Positions 23,292 through 35,822 of a stretch of DNA of 64,000 bases are shown here, in pieces. Origin of the DNA: Rhododendron vialii. Taxonomy: Eukaryota; Streptophyta; Magnoliopsida; Ericales; Ericaceae. The position numbers were made by a program, and so were the translations under genes. The notes beneath the pieces were generated by a model. That model made no database searches. It saw only the letters and a list, made by a program, of their open reading frames with translations, and was not told where the DNA came from. How positions within the stretch are numbered: the stretch's first letter is position 1; every line of letters begins with the position of its first letter. The DNA lies in contig NC_080569.1 in NCBI RefSeq assembly GCF_030253575.1, positions 330,001 through 394,000 on the forward strand, read 5' to 3'.

Positions 23292-23837
23292 TAAGGAGGT
23301 TAATTTGCTGGACATGATCTAGATGCTACAAATGCGGATGAGATCTCGCCACATGAATATTCTGGTCAACTCTCAGCGGTCAAGAAATTGCCGACTTAAT
23401 TAACGGTGCAGCTGCTGCAACACAAGAAATCAAAACCCAGGTCTAATGTTAGCCGCCAATATTGTTGATGCGAAGGAAAAATTAATGTGTGAGGCTCACA
23501 CACACTATACACTAATTTGTGTGGTTCCACATATTTATATGATTGTTTGTTGAAATCGGATTTCACTTCGTTGCAAATTATTGGCCATCCATTTAAGAAT
23601 ATGCTGAAGAAATGCATATGATTGTCGCAGGCCAGATTGTGTGTCATTTTAGTTGGTGTGTTTTCTCCTAGTTATTTAAACCGTTGTGCTCTAGTTCATT
23701 TTAATTTTTGTAACATCTACATACCTTGATTAATAAAATTATTTTTTTGCTGTTAAGAAAATAATTAAAGTAAAAGGAAGCGAAAAATCCTCATGGAGAG
23801 AGCTAATAGGAGAAGAAGTGGACTGGTTCAGTTCACA
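23292..23837. other. Intergenic, nothing recognised
   Basis: Contains a small imperfect inverted repeat with GTGTGAGGCTCACACACA (about 23490-23535). No gene or transposon ends that I can define. Confidence 0.5.
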
Positions 23838-23839
23838 TA

Positions 23840-24058
23840 CTGTCACTGCCTCCGTTTACCATGTGTCATTTTTTAAATAAAAAATTAATTATTTTCGTAT
23901 ATAATTTTTAAAATTTTTTCACACCAAATTAAAGTGCTAATCGAGACTTTTTATACGGTGCGAAAAAATTTGAAAAATTATGTAAAAAATAATTAATTTT
24001 TTTATTTGAAAAAAAGTAAGAGAAAGAAAATGAGACTTTCGTTGTGTAATGGAGGGAG
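23840..24058. mobile_element. Degenerate Stowaway-type MITE next to the SRPBCC gene
   Basis: Starts CTGTCACTGCCTCCGTTT, ends AATGGAGGGAG, flanked by TA (23838-23839, 24059-24060). It ends only 72 bp before the ATG of the next gene, so it lies in that gene's promoter or leader. Confidence 0.6.
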
Positions 24059-24130
24059 TAACATACACCACGTAGGAGGAGTACATTATCATCGTCGTCG
24101 GCAAACACCTCCCTCACAATCACAAGAAAA

Positions 24131-27100
24131 ATGTCTGCAACTGCAATCTTTATCTCCAGTCCAAATAACTGCTCCGACTACCATTTGGGAAGAAGGAATC
24201 GCAGAGACCACCACCGGGTTTTGTTCTCCGATCACTCCCTAATTCTCAATTCGAAAAGCTCATCATCATCACCCTTGGTCCAGATCTTCGTCAGATACCC
24301 ATATGGGAGGACCCAAAAGAGGACTTCTTCAATCTCTACTCCTCCCTTTAAACCCTTCGTCCCTGTCATGGAATGGCAGGAATCCACGTATGTCTGTCTA
24401 TATCTATCCTTCTTTCTTCCCTTTTCCCCTTTCTTTTTTTCTCCTTGTTGTTTTTACATTCTTTCTTGTACAATCATTTTTGTATTCTACTGTCAATTCT
24501 TGATCTTGAAACTTGGGGTTCTGTCTCTGTGGAACTTCTAATTGTAGTCCCTTCCCTTCTGGTAAAACCTTCATCACATTGCACTATTCAACACTCCATC
24601 TAAGAATCTGGAGATAACTACTCGTAATGCACATGTCTCTAGAGCCCAACATTACTTTGGATGATGCTGGAAATATGCTGAGTTGGGTCTGTTATTAATC
24701 CCCTAAGACTTCATTTAATTGTGTGATTGATGCTAGTTTCAACTGAAGATAGTTACTCTGCATAACTTCTAACATGCGAGCCTGGTTACTCATTTGCGCC
24801 CTCAAGGTTCATGTGTTGTTGGTATTTTAAACTTAACTGTGTGGACTAATGCAGGGTTAAGATGGACATTAACGTACCTATTTCAGTTGCCTATAACTGT
24901 TATTCTGATCGCGAAGCCATTCCCCGTTGGATGCCCTTCATTTCATCTGTGAAGGTGCACATAGAACTGTTTTTAATATATACTTATTCCTCTTGTATCT
25001 GTTGGTAACCAGATTCTATTGCATTATTGCAGTCACTAAACTAGCTTCTTCAAACACACTTTGAATATAAGTTAGAACACCTAATGGATCTCAAGCAGGA
25101 CATTTTTTTCCTTTTTCTGAAAGTGAAAACTGTGACTGACAGGAGGGGGCAATGTTGTCAAGATTCTTGACTTCTCAGTATTCACATTACTCTTGTTTGT
25201 TTGATTTTCTAATACTCCTGTATTTTCTTTCTTAAATTGTACATAAAGATAGAACTCCTTTAAATTTTCCAGAGGTCTAATACTCTTTTATTCTTATTTG
25301 AGAGTTCCAAATGTATCAGTAACATAAATAGCTCCCACCGGGGGTACTACGTTGTTATTGGTTATTGCTATCAAAGTGGACCTTAATATGTCCAGCTAAA
25401 GAGTTTAGTTGTGTGTCAGTGTCACTAGCTAAAGAGTTTTGGTTATGCAGATTCATCTGTGAAGGTGCGGATGGAACTGTTTAATACGTATTCCTGTTGT
25501 ACTATTGGTAACCCCGTTCTATTGTATTATTACAGTCACTAAACTAGCTTCTTCAATCACCCTTTGATGATAAGTTGAGCATCTAATGGATCTCAATCAG
25601 GAAATTAGTTTCCTTTTCCGAAAGTGAAAACCGAGATTGAGGGGAGGGGGAGATGTTTTAATTTAAGATTCTTGACTTCTCAGTGTACTTCCTACTTGTT
25701 GTCCAAGGGTCATATTCTGGTCTTCTTGGAGAGTTCCAAATTTATCTGTGGCAGAACTTGCTCCCACTTGGGTTGCTATTTTGTTATTGGAGATTGCTCT
25801 CAAAGAGGACCATATATGTCGAGCTAATTAGCTTAGTTGTGTGTCACTATGTATTGCTGGAAACTAGGAACCCGAAATATGGGCATAAGCTTTTTACCAA
25901 CTTTATCCCCAGTGGAACAGGGTTTGGTCAAAGCCTACTAAACATAATTATTTTCTTGGAGTTCAAATATTCTCGAGGTCATTGAAAATTAAGTGAGTTG
26001 GTTTCGGCAATTAATATATTCATCCATGGGAACTTGACAACTGATCCCAAATCACAGATTTTGGAGGATAAGCCAGACCTATCACAATGGTCACTAAAGT
26101 ATAAAGCATTTGGCCGCGATATTGAATTCTCTTGGCTTGCTCGAAATATGCAGGTCAGGATGACTATAAAGTAACCTTGATCTTTCTTTTCTTTGTGATG
26201 TACTTTACTCTATTATGTTAGAAATTCATTGAGTCACTTGTATGAGGTTCCTTTTGAAGTTTCTCTTTCTTTAAATTCTTTGCAGCCCATCCCCAATCAG
26301 AAAATCCACTGGAGATCTCTTGATGGTCTCCCTAACAGGTAATGGGTGTTCTTTAGCAGGCGTGTATTTTACAGTATCACAACTTACACATCCTATGCTT
26401 TTAATAGCTATTAGTGACTTCTTTATCTCTGAGCCTTTCCAGTGGCTGTAGTGTTTAGGTTTTATCATTCTGGCCTTTTGGTAGGTAAGGTAGGGAGACT
26501 TGATCTCGAGTTTTTCTTATTAGGGGAAGTGCGAGCTTAGCCAGTGGGGTTAACCCAGGGGACTCTAAAACATTTTGACCACATGCATATTTTCATTTGA
26601 GGCCACCCCAAATCACTACTTTCTTCTCACTAGCTATATTCCACATTTAAACTGATATAGTCTGATGTCCCTCTCGTAATATTCTAAATGATATAGTCCA
26701 ATGTTCCTCTAGTAATATGGTACAACAAACTAGTTATGAGCTTTAATTATTTAGTAGGCAAGCTTATCAGAATAGGCGCTCGTAAAGAAGATATGGAACC
26801 GAAAAAATACAAGTACACATAAAAGTACATTGCTATCAAAGCTGATGGGAAATGCCTTGGACAATGCCTTGGACACGAGATATCATCATGCTGATGTGCC
26901 TGAATCACACACTATTCCTGATTTTTAAACGATGACACTTCTTTTGAATCACTTCCGCTCAAAGCCCCCACCCACCCAATCCAACCCTACCTGGATATGG
27001 CAACCTTAAGAAATACGCTATCAACACACAAATCAATTCAAACTAAGTCTTACATCTGAATCAGTTACGTTATTAGAAAGAAAACAGACACAACCTGTTT

Positions 27101-27815
27101 ATATTATGTAACTTGCACAATATTTCATGCCTGAAATTTACGTATCAAACGGTACAGTTGTGTTATGGAGAAAGCCTTAAATAGCTCACTGTGTCTTTTC
27201 AAAGTAATGATGAACTTCTTTCTCATTTGGCAGAGGAGCAGTGCGATTTTTTCCAAGAGGTCCTTCATCTTGTGCAGTAGAAGTGAGACTGCTTTAAAGA
27301 CTATTCCATTTCACTTTCTTTATTATTATTATTATTATTATTTTCGTTCAGTCATTTTTCCTTTTGCTCATGCCTTCATTAGTTTTCACTGCTTAGTGGT
27401 TTATCGATCTTCGGATAGTATAGGCCAGCCATGTGATCACTCCATAGGATATAAAATTTAACTCACCATCCAATTTAATTTCTCCATTTCAGCTAACTGT
27501 TGCATATGAAGTTCCTCAACTCCTGGCTCCAGTGGCATCGGTAAGTATTCCTACTCAGATTCGAAAGTTCTTGCTCGAATATTAGAAGCGGGATGTCTTA
27601 AATACTTGACTTATCCTATGATGCCATCATTCATTAAGTGTTTTTTCCTATTGGGATTTGATAATTTTATTTAGCACACTCTGCTTAAGCAAGAAAGCTT
27701 ACTCTAATGTTACCTTTTCCAGGCACTAAAACCATTTCTTGAGAACTTGCTCTTACGTGGTTTAGAAAGATTTGCGAATTTTGCAAAAACCTACTCCTCG
27801 GACTCAACCAAGTGA
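24131..27815 (+). CDS. SRPBCC / COQ10-like START-domain protein, probably plastid-targeted, 7 exons, 231 aa
   Basis: Exons: 24131-24387, 24855-24954, 26058-26153, 26286-26338, 27234-27282, 27493-27540, 27723-27815. Phases join to 231 residues. The first 75 residues are rich in Ser, Arg and Thr with few acids, which suits a chloroplast transit peptide. From EWQEST onward the chain follows the polyketide cyclase/lipid transport (SRPBCC, COQ10 p10-like) fold seen in Arabidopsis At4g01650: VPISVAYNCYSDREAIPRWM, LEDKPDLSQWSLKYKAFGRD, SWLARNMQPIPNQKIHWRSL, VRFFPRGPSSCAVELTVAYE and the C-terminal helix PFLENLLLRGLERFA. Such domains bind hydrophobic ligands; the ligand here is unknown. Intron 2 contains a local tandem duplication that copies the exon 2 end. 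No break in the frame. Confidence 0.9.
24942..25850 (+). repeat. Diverged tandem duplication in intron 2 of the SRPBCC gene
   Basis: The segment starting at TTCATCTGTGAAGGTGC in the exon 2 end (about 24942) recurs 510 bp later (about 25452). Following matches include TGTATC/TGTACTATTGGTAAC, CAGTCACTAAACTAGCTTCT and AAGATTCTTGACTTCTCAGT. The copy includes the last 12 bases of exon 2 with its donor, preceded by TATGCAG. Confidence 0.8.
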
Positions 27816-28913
27816 CGTCTAAATTATGGAACTTGGGGTGATGGGTGATGGCTTTCACCAATGTATCATTAGAAGTGGAACATTCTTTGCAAAGAAAGTT
27901 TGACGACATTCAAATGTAACCATCTGTACATTGTAAAAGGAGAACCGAGAAAACTCCATTTTTTCAACTGATTGAAGTCTTGGATGTATCGCCGAGTTCT
28001 TTGTAGCAAGAGTGACATTGCTCAATCAATAGAAGGGCTTGTGGGCTCGAGTCATTGTGTGGGTCGGCTGGGGATGCTCCCGTTCCTTTTCCTTTAGAAT
28101 TAGGTTCTTCCAATGTTGAAAAGCAAAAGCAAAAGAATACGTCATGGAGTTTTGAGGTCTTATGTTCTGTATCTGTTTGTAAGTCATGGACTTACAATGG
28201 GTTCGCAACTTTTTGAAGTTGTTTATGGAACTATATACTACATTAAGGTAGAGTTACAAAAGCGTTGCATTTTTTTACGAGTCAAGGAGCACTTGCGCTA
28301 CGACTATCATACTCCGAAACACTGGCTAAAGCACTCGATGGAGAACTATATACAACAAAACCATTCTGCTCCACAGTTGCTTGTTTGGCCAAGATTTCTG
28401 CCACATTTTGTGAGTTAGCAAGCAAAAAAGCTTTCAACAAAGCTTTCAAATTGCCGAGAACATGAATCACACCGTGCAACAAAGCTTTCAAATTCAGAGT
28501 ATTCAAAAACAAGCATTTTTACAAAAGTGGGGCTCGTGGTTTGCATTAAACCCTCAAGTAAAACTTTTAAGTCCGTATACTACAGTGACAATTTTATAGC
28601 TCCACAGAATAAAATCACAGAAAATAACGAGAAAACAGTACTAAAACAGTCAATTAATAGCAAAACTAGATACATAATTAAATATCTGTCATAATCAGTA
28701 GGAGACACCACCACCATAGTCCACCGGAGAACAATTATATACATGATGAACCCAAAGCCCACCCAAGCCCAGCTGAGAAGACAAGATTCCCTACAAAACT
28801 GACAGCTGCTTTTTTTTTTTTCCTTCTAAAATATCCAGCTGAAGCAGCCACAAACAGCTTACAACATAACCCCCTCACAGGACTTTTATTCTTCCAAATA
28901 CATATACATACAA
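27816..28913. other. Convergent 3' region of SRPBCC and PP2C genes
   Basis: The two genes face each other, so this 1.1 kb holds both 3' UTRs. Within it, CAACAAAGCTTTCAAATT is repeated at about 28437 and 28479. No other gene recognised. Confidence 0.5.
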
Positions 28914-31900
28914 TCAATGAGTACCATTGCTATCCAATAAGCACCTCAACCTGCTCAGTGCTTCCGCAGACAGGCTGCAGCACCTAAACCTCTGTTGTCG
29001 CGATGGTGATGGTTCCGTGTGATCAAGAGAAGTGAAACAAACAACAATGACAGTGAGATTGTCGAATGTGTTGAGGCGTAATGCCTCCATGACGAGGTCC
29101 TTTGCGCATTGCTCTGGGTCATCATGTCGCCGCAACCCACGGCGCACAAGGCTAACTGCTTGCTGGCTTGACATTACATCCCAAATCCCGTCGCACCCCA
29201 TGATGAGGAACTCATCATCCTCCGTGAGATCCACTTGGCGAAATTCTGGGTCCGCGATGAGAGGCGATGCCAAGCCTCGAGGTAGTTTCATATCCCAATC
29301 CCCTAAAGCTCGGGTAACAGATAAAACACCATTAAGATAACCGTCATCAATGTACCCACCCAATTCTTCAACGCGCCTCCGCTCTGACGCATAATTTGGC
29401 CGGTGGTCTTGAGACATGTCAATTGCCTCGCCTTTCCTGCAAAGAACTGCTCGGCAATCTCCTGTATTGGCCACCATCAGAAGCCTGAAATAGAAGAGGT
29501 CACAATTAACCATTGTCTAAAGGGCCGAAATGATGCTTAGAAACTCGCATCACAAAGAAATTTCGTCTAATCACTATTGTTGCAGAGTTAACCATCTATG
29601 AATCCACAAAAGATTTCAGACAGCCATCAGATCATGTATAAGATAGCCAATGGGAGGTACACAATAATTGGAACACCTGGAAGAATTAATTCTACGGCTG
29701 CATGTGTCATAAAACCAACTTCAAACAGCAAGGATCAGCCGATCAGGATTAAGTTTTTCTTATTATTTTGTAGTTAAAGAAACAAACAGTAAGTGATGAA
29801 TAGCAGCCCAGAAGAAATGAAAGGAAACAAACCAGGTTATGGAGCTTGAATTCACCTTCCTAATATTAAAGCTGTCAGTGCTGTTGTCCCAGAAGAACTA
29901 CTCACACTAGAGTCATCGGCCAAAGCTAGGTCAGCTGAAAGATATGCTTTCCGGAGAGAGTTCTCAACGTCAACTAGGAAGGCATCATCAACTATGGATG
30001 TTTGAGGGAATTTTGCATCTTCAAATATTAATCTGAGCACATTTTTTCTAACATAAGCTGCAGCTTCAGGTCCTCCATGACCATCAAATACCTGCATGTA
30101 ATTCGATTCAAATCAGTGACACCATGTTCAACGTTATTCATACAAAGCTGTAGAAGTTATCGGCTGAACTACTACACACCCCGTAGAAGGCACTTGGCTT
30201 AGGAAACCCAAAAAATGGCCCCAACTGTGTAGACAAGTCATCTATCCTTATATGCTCATCCTCCATGTATCTTCGTGGTCCAATGTCTGAAAAGCTACCA
30301 GAACGGAGGCAAGGAACAAAATCCAGTACAGTAGACTCAAGAGTGTTTTCAGGAGACCTTGTGTCCTAAATTTGAAGGAAAAAAGATAAATCAGCAGTTG
30401 CATTGTACATGTAAAGAAAATGATTTATAACATAATGGGAAGTCACATTCACAATAATCTAGGCAATATGAATTGGTTCATCAAATTTCTCATGAAACAT
30501 ATGTCGTAGCTTGGGTCCTTAACCCTATGGCATGAAGAAAATACATACTCCAATAATACCTAATCTGATATCAAACATAATTACTTAATTACTATCACCC
30601 AGAAAGAACAGTTGAATCATAACCGGAGAGGTGAATGGAGGGTTCAGTTAAGGAGCTTGATATGCTGCTCATAGAATCTCCGAGAACTTAAACCTAACGA
30701 ATCGTCACTAATAAAGCCGATAACTCATGAAGTGAATCAGTTAGATATTGCTCTTAGATTAGGTAGCAATTGCGGTTGTATATGAGCAAACAGAATGGGC
30801 TGCAATCACCACCTATGCTTTGTATCCATTTTACCAATGAGACATCGACTCGCAAGGAATGCCACAATATTCTGACCCAGGAAAGGGATCCAGATATCAA
30901 ATTTATTGCTGGTTTAAGCCAGGACATGAAAAGTATCCCGAATTTTCCAAATTGAATGTTATTCATAATGTTACAATGTACAGTTACAATGCCAGAAATA
31001 CTAATTTAAAATACAAACACAGAGATAAGTAATAATCATTGTTCGAAAACATCATCTCATCAGCTTCACGACAATTGACAAACCCACGTTCAAAACTATG
31101 CGATCATCATTCTGTTTTTCTTTTTCCATCCTAGTTGGTTACTGAGCCGTCAAACATATAATCCTTACCATCTAAATGACGAAATTAGAGTTTCCTTTTC
31201 TTCATTTGTATTACTCCTAACAATTAGACATAAATATGCTAAACCGTCAAGGACTGATGCTCCTTCTGGCGGGTTTGCATATCAAATGAAGGGACTTGAC
31301 ACTATGTACTCTAGGTAATAAGTGAATTTCGATTTGATTAGTCACGTATGAAATTCAACATTGAGTTTGAAAGTTTCGTCATGACGGTTTGAAATAACTA
31401 TTTACTACCGGTTATTTGAAATCTTTCATGCTAAAAGATTGTAATCATGTAAATGTCCCCATAAAATATATCCCTTCTACCTCCAAACCATATTCAACTA
31501 AAGTTCCATAAGCCACCTATACCTAAACCTCCTCAAATTCCATCATCTGAAATCCGCATCTATGCAAACGGAGCCTCAAGCGCAACCATACAAAACTTAT
31601 TCTAATATTATCCGTGTACAACCCTACAAAACTTATTTCCAGTTGAACAATTCATAACAAAGCCAGCGACCTTTACGAGATCATATTCCATAATTCTAGA
31701 TCTGACTAAGTAATTTGATGGTTGTTGAAAGATAAATCACAGGAATCATCAAAATTCGAAGATACCAAATTGAGAAGCGAAAATTAAGACAAATAAACAA
31801 AGACCCAGGTGTAGATGCAGATGAAGAACCCTAATCTAGGAGTAACAGAACTCACCGTTTGAGAGCGGGCTAGGTCGGCGGAGTCGGGCTTGGGGGAACA

Positions 31901-32032
31901 AATGGGTTCACAACTGGGAGATGATGCCTCTTGAAGATTACTACAACTAGCACTAGTACTGCATGATCGGTATTGAACGTGATCCAATACAGTAATGCTC
32001 TGTTGAACAACCACCTCTGCTTCAGCTACCAT
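28914..32032 (-). CDS. PP2C-type protein phosphatase (PP2C27/PP2C49-like), 4 exons, 389 aa
   Basis: Ser/Thr phosphatase of the metal-dependent PP2C class. Exons, minus strand: 32032-31856, 30365-30180, 30091-29856, 29484-28914; phases join to 389 residues, like the Arabidopsis homologues. The N-terminus [17 protein letters not shown] is typical of the PP2C27/PP2C49 branch (clade G). Metal and catalytic motifs are intact: RRYMEDE (90-96), VFDGHGG (122-128), NTGDCRAV (206-213), ALGDWDMK (259-266), GCDGIWDV with Asp298, and DNLTVIVV with Asp341. An in-frame upstream ATG exists at 32065, but the family starts at MVAEAE. By homology the enzyme may act in ABA and salt signalling; this is inference. 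Promoter signals are listed separately. No defects seen. Confidence 0.93.
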
Positions 32033-32294
32033 CTTCTTCAGATCACAAGTCCAAAACACAAACAACTAAACAATCGACCTCAAAATTCACAAACAGATCA
32101 GCAGCTGGTATTTATCTCCCTAGAAAAGTATCGAATTGAGCAAGTAGAAAGAAATTGGGTTGTGTTTTTCCTTTGAAAGAAGCTAGCTATGTCGCGGGGA
32201 GTTTCTCGCAGTTTCTTTTTTTGTTGTTGTTGTTGATCTTCTCAGAATGCTTTTCGTCAACGATTCTAAACATAGAAAAGGTGGGGTTGAACAA

Positions 32295-32304
32295 GTATTT
32301 ATAG
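32295..32304 (-). promoter_or_regulatory. TATA box of the PP2C gene
   Basis: Minus-strand CTATAAATAC lies about 260 bp upstream of the chosen ATG, placing transcription start near 32265 if used. A 28-codon upstream ORF (32273-32187) starting at or just inside the inferred leader would then precede the main ORF. Confidence 0.55.
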
Positions 32305-32369
32305 TAGGAGTAATTGAGGAGGAAACCGGGATGACACCGGATACCGGCGGCCACCTGTAGAATTGACGG

Positions 32370-32435
32370 ACGCGTGTGCATTTCCGCGGCTCCATACGCA
32401 CCTGTACAGGAGAATTGGGCTGGGTCCACACGTGA
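32370..32435. promoter_or_regulatory. ABRE/G-box plus CE3-like element upstream of PP2C
   Basis: ACACGTGA with a CACGTG core sits at 32428-32435, and ACGCGTGT, matching the CE3 coupling-element core, at 32370-32377. ABRE with CE3 is a known ABA-response combination. Both lie 65-140 bp upstream of the TATA box. Confidence 0.45.
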
Positions 32436-32593
32436 ATGTTTCTTCCGAAGTCGCCAAGTTCGACTGAAACACCAACGCTGCCACGCCCATTGACTGGCCA
32501 ACGCCAACCGGGAACCGACGGGCACACGGGACTCACTTTAGGTTTTACACAGATGATTTGAGATGGTCAATAATTTTTCAAAAAATAAACTAA

Positions 32594-32832
32594 GAGTTCG
32601 TCCTGCAAACGAAAAAAAGTTTTTATTTTTTAAGAAGGTAATTTCAAGCTCAAAAATATGATTTTATTGAAATCTAAAAATATACAATATGGATCTTGTT
32701 TGAAAGATCTCGATGAAATCTTTCATACGACGCCCAAAAAATTGAAAAATTATTTTTTATTTACATTATTTTTTAGTTTGAAAATGTGAAATAAGCTGCT
32801 TATTTTTTAAGAAATGTTTCTGGAACGGGGCC
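32594..32832. mobile_element. Tourist-like MITE (family A)
   Basis: Flanked by perfect TAA duplications (32591-32593 and 32833-32835). The right end GTTTCTGGAACGGGGCC and the core with GATCTCGATGAAATC match the copy at 11698-11934. It lies upstream of the PP2C gene. Confidence 0.8.
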
Positions 32833-33024
32833 TAAGTGGACTAGCGATAAAATCAGCTCAATTTGATATGTGTAGGTGTCCGATCTAATCTTCTATTTTT
32901 TTATTCAAATTTCGAATCCTCTAAACATCCTCGCAGTCTCGGTGTGAAAAAACCTCGGTTAAATTCAACCGGGTTCGTCATCGTCCAAGCCGATATAAAC
33001 CAGATCGAGCCATATTTACATACC

Positions 33025-33045
33025 CTGATCAAAAAAAAAAAAAAA
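33025..33045 (+). mobile_element. Tail-only LINE insertion (21 bp) with 15-bp target-site duplication
   Basis: Perfect 15-bp direct repeats CCATATTTACATACC (33010-33024 and 33046-33060) enclose only CTGATC plus 15 A. This matches the GATCAAAA end of L1-like tails elsewhere in the window, so it looks like an extreme 5' truncation. Confidence 0.7.
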
Positions 33046-33060
33046 CCATATTTACATACC

Positions 33061-35418
33061 TATATGCATGTACATAAACGAATTGATAGGGTGCCTTTAT
33101 AAATACCCTTTTGAATTTTTAAGTATATCCTTTAATTCAAGAGGAACATGGTTTTCTTCGTCAATAATTTATTTTGTGGGGCCCGCCAGTGATCTTCCAC
33201 AATTTACAAAACATTAGAATGAATTGTCAAATTGATTGGATATCGATTATTTTCTGTTTGAATTATATTTATCAAGAAACTAGATGGTAATCATGGTATA
33301 AATTATTGTTGTCCATTTTTTTGAAGACTGGTGCACAGGAAGATCAGAGAGCTACGGACGACCAAATAAATTCTATTGTGTTTGGGTATATGACCTAAAC
33401 ATCAAAGTCTACAAATGTACGATTTAGATCATCATAATAGAACTCGTATTAGGTCTCAGGTGGAATTAAAAGGACATTTGTTGATATATTAAAAAAGAGT
33501 CATAGAAATCCTTAAATACCATATATAGGGAAATGGGACACTTCTCGATCATAAATTTCAAACACGTGCACGTCATATTGAAGTTTACCGTCCAAAATCT
33601 ATACGGAAGTGTAGCAGAAGGAGCTAGGTTAGTAATTGCTAGATTAAGGGGTAACGTGAAAGGTTTTTCTAAACGAAGGGGGTAAAATTAAAAAGCATGA
33701 TAGCTCAAGGGGGTAACATGTAGTTAACACCTGAAAGAATGGGCCGATAAAATCATAAAATCCTACCAGAATCAAAATAAACCAACACACCCAATAGTTG
33801 GAAAATCTTTGAACACCCAATAGTTGGACTATTCAAAGATCTTTTTACTGATGAAGCGAATACTAATATTTGAGACATTGATCCACGTGTTTACATCAAA
33901 ATGTTCCATATAATGCGTCATGTCGGTAATTACAAAGTCATCCACATGCTTACATCAAATTGAAGCTCGTAGTATCTTTTTCATAAAGAGAGAGAGAGAA
34001 AGAGAGGAGAAAATTGAAAATATCCACGTGTTCTTTTTGGTTAATTTAGCAAATAAATACAGGTGGTGGGTCAAGCACTCCATCATATCAGCTTCGTCTT
34101 TCATTTTTTTAATCAGGTCAAAGAAAATTCGTTAGTTTCATCTTCCCACCCCACCCGCCCCCCCTCCCCGCTTTTTCCCTTTTATTTTTCTCCAAGAGGT
34201 AAAAAAAGAAAAAAAAAGCAGTAATACTGCAAAGCCTAGATGCGCGAGGATGTTCCATTGGCTGTCACTTTGAGAGGGCAATGAAATGGATAATGATCTT
34301 AGCTTAGCTAGCCAACTCTATAGATCAAGAGGAGCGATGAATGGCGTATTTGGTGATAGGATAGCTACCACTACCAGATTGTGCAAGAAGCCAAGAACAA
34401 TCAGGCCACGAATCACCTCAAAAACTCTTTGGCACTAGTACTACGTATTTTTTTGGCATTAGATCTGTTAGATTTTTTTGGGATCGTAACATTCCCATCA
34501 CACTTTGTAACCGACGTCCACAGCAACCCACTCTATTGACATTGATCCGATGGGAGCCCTTTTTATTTTTTTTGATAGCTCCACTCACCTACCAGTATTC
34601 AATACTTAAGCTATTTTAATCCAACCTATAAGTCGACCCATCTACCGCAGGTGGAATTGAAATGTGAGAGGTGGCTCTGATACCAATGATAGGGAAGTTG
34701 ACCTAGAAATGGAATTCTACTGGGGAATTTTCTTATTAAAGGAACAGGGATAAAAGGGAAACATCATTAAGGGAGCTCTCGTCCCATTAACTGGCTGATA
34801 GTACAATTTTCATGAATGATCCAAAAAGAAAGAAAAAAAACACGCAGCTAAATACAGTTCTAAGCTAACAGCATTTCCCTCAGCTCACAATTTGCCAATT
34901 GCTTCACGTGCTTCTTGCTTGATACTATGACCGCTGCTTTTGTTAATTAATTTTATTACTACTACTATTTACATGACATGATGATTCGCTAATTAAGTAG
35001 TACTACTACTATTAAGTTTAGACTCTATACCATTTTGGGAGATTGAGCCGGTCGTGGTTGCTGCTAGCAAAGGAGCAGTATAACGGTGGCTGGCGGTAGC
35101 GGTTTCCAACGAGGTGAGGATTTAGTGGGTGCCGTCTGGGAGGAATTTCGGTTTGAAGGAGTTTAGTAATCAAACTTCTTTAGCAAAATAGTACTGTAGA
35201 TTTTAACAAATTATTTTCGCACATTAAATTTTATTTTGTTTGGTTAATGTAGTTCAAACTTTCTTTTGCAATGCTAAGATTACAAATTTTATTAATATAT
35301 ATATACACACACACACACTATATTAGATAATAATATAGTGCATAAATTCAACTCTATCATGTATAATGTCATCTAAACATATCGTGTAATAAAGTGTTGT
35401 TTAGATAGACTTTTTCCT
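33061..35418. other. Intergenic, nothing recognised
   Basis: AT-rich with short GA tracts (33987-34005), A-rich runs near 34201-34220 and a small (TA)(CA) microsatellite near 35298-35320. I see no gene. Around 34670-34800 is a stretch with GGCTCTGATACCAATGA, a phrase common at LTR ends, but no structure supports a call. Confidence 0.5.
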
Positions 35419-35822
35419 CTGGCCTTCGGTGTGGTAATCTAACATCGGAGGTTTGAGATGTGTGTGTATTTATAAGGTCTACTCACACTTCATCTAGTCA
35501 ATAATTGTTTAGGTGTTTGGGTGAGTGGAATTATCTTTTTGTTCCTCATTCAAAAAATTTTGGACCTGTTCCCACTCGAAACGTGTTTGTACGAGGTTGG
35601 GCAGACCTCAGCATAGGTCCCTAGGGCCCTGACATTGTACCAGCACCCAGTGTAGGTGAGGCTCTGTAGGCCTGTGTCGATGGGCTGGCTTTCGGTGTGG
35701 TAATCTCACATTGGAGATTTGGGTTGTGTGTGTGTTTATAAAGTCCACTCATACTTCACCTAGTCAGTAATTACCTAGGCGTTTGGGTGAGTGAAATTAC
35801 CTTTATGTCCCTCATTCAAAAG
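35419..35822. mobile_element. TRIM-like element: two 139-bp direct repeats around a 127-bp core
   Basis: Repeats at about 35419-35557 and 35685-35822 share CTTCGGTGTGGTAATCT, TTTATAA and GTTTGGGTGAGTG in the same order, with about 85-90 percent identity. The core between them is GC-richer and non-coding. This is the layout of a terminal-repeat retrotransposon in miniature. It is non-coding and moderately old, judging by the divergence of the repeats. Confidence 0.5.
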
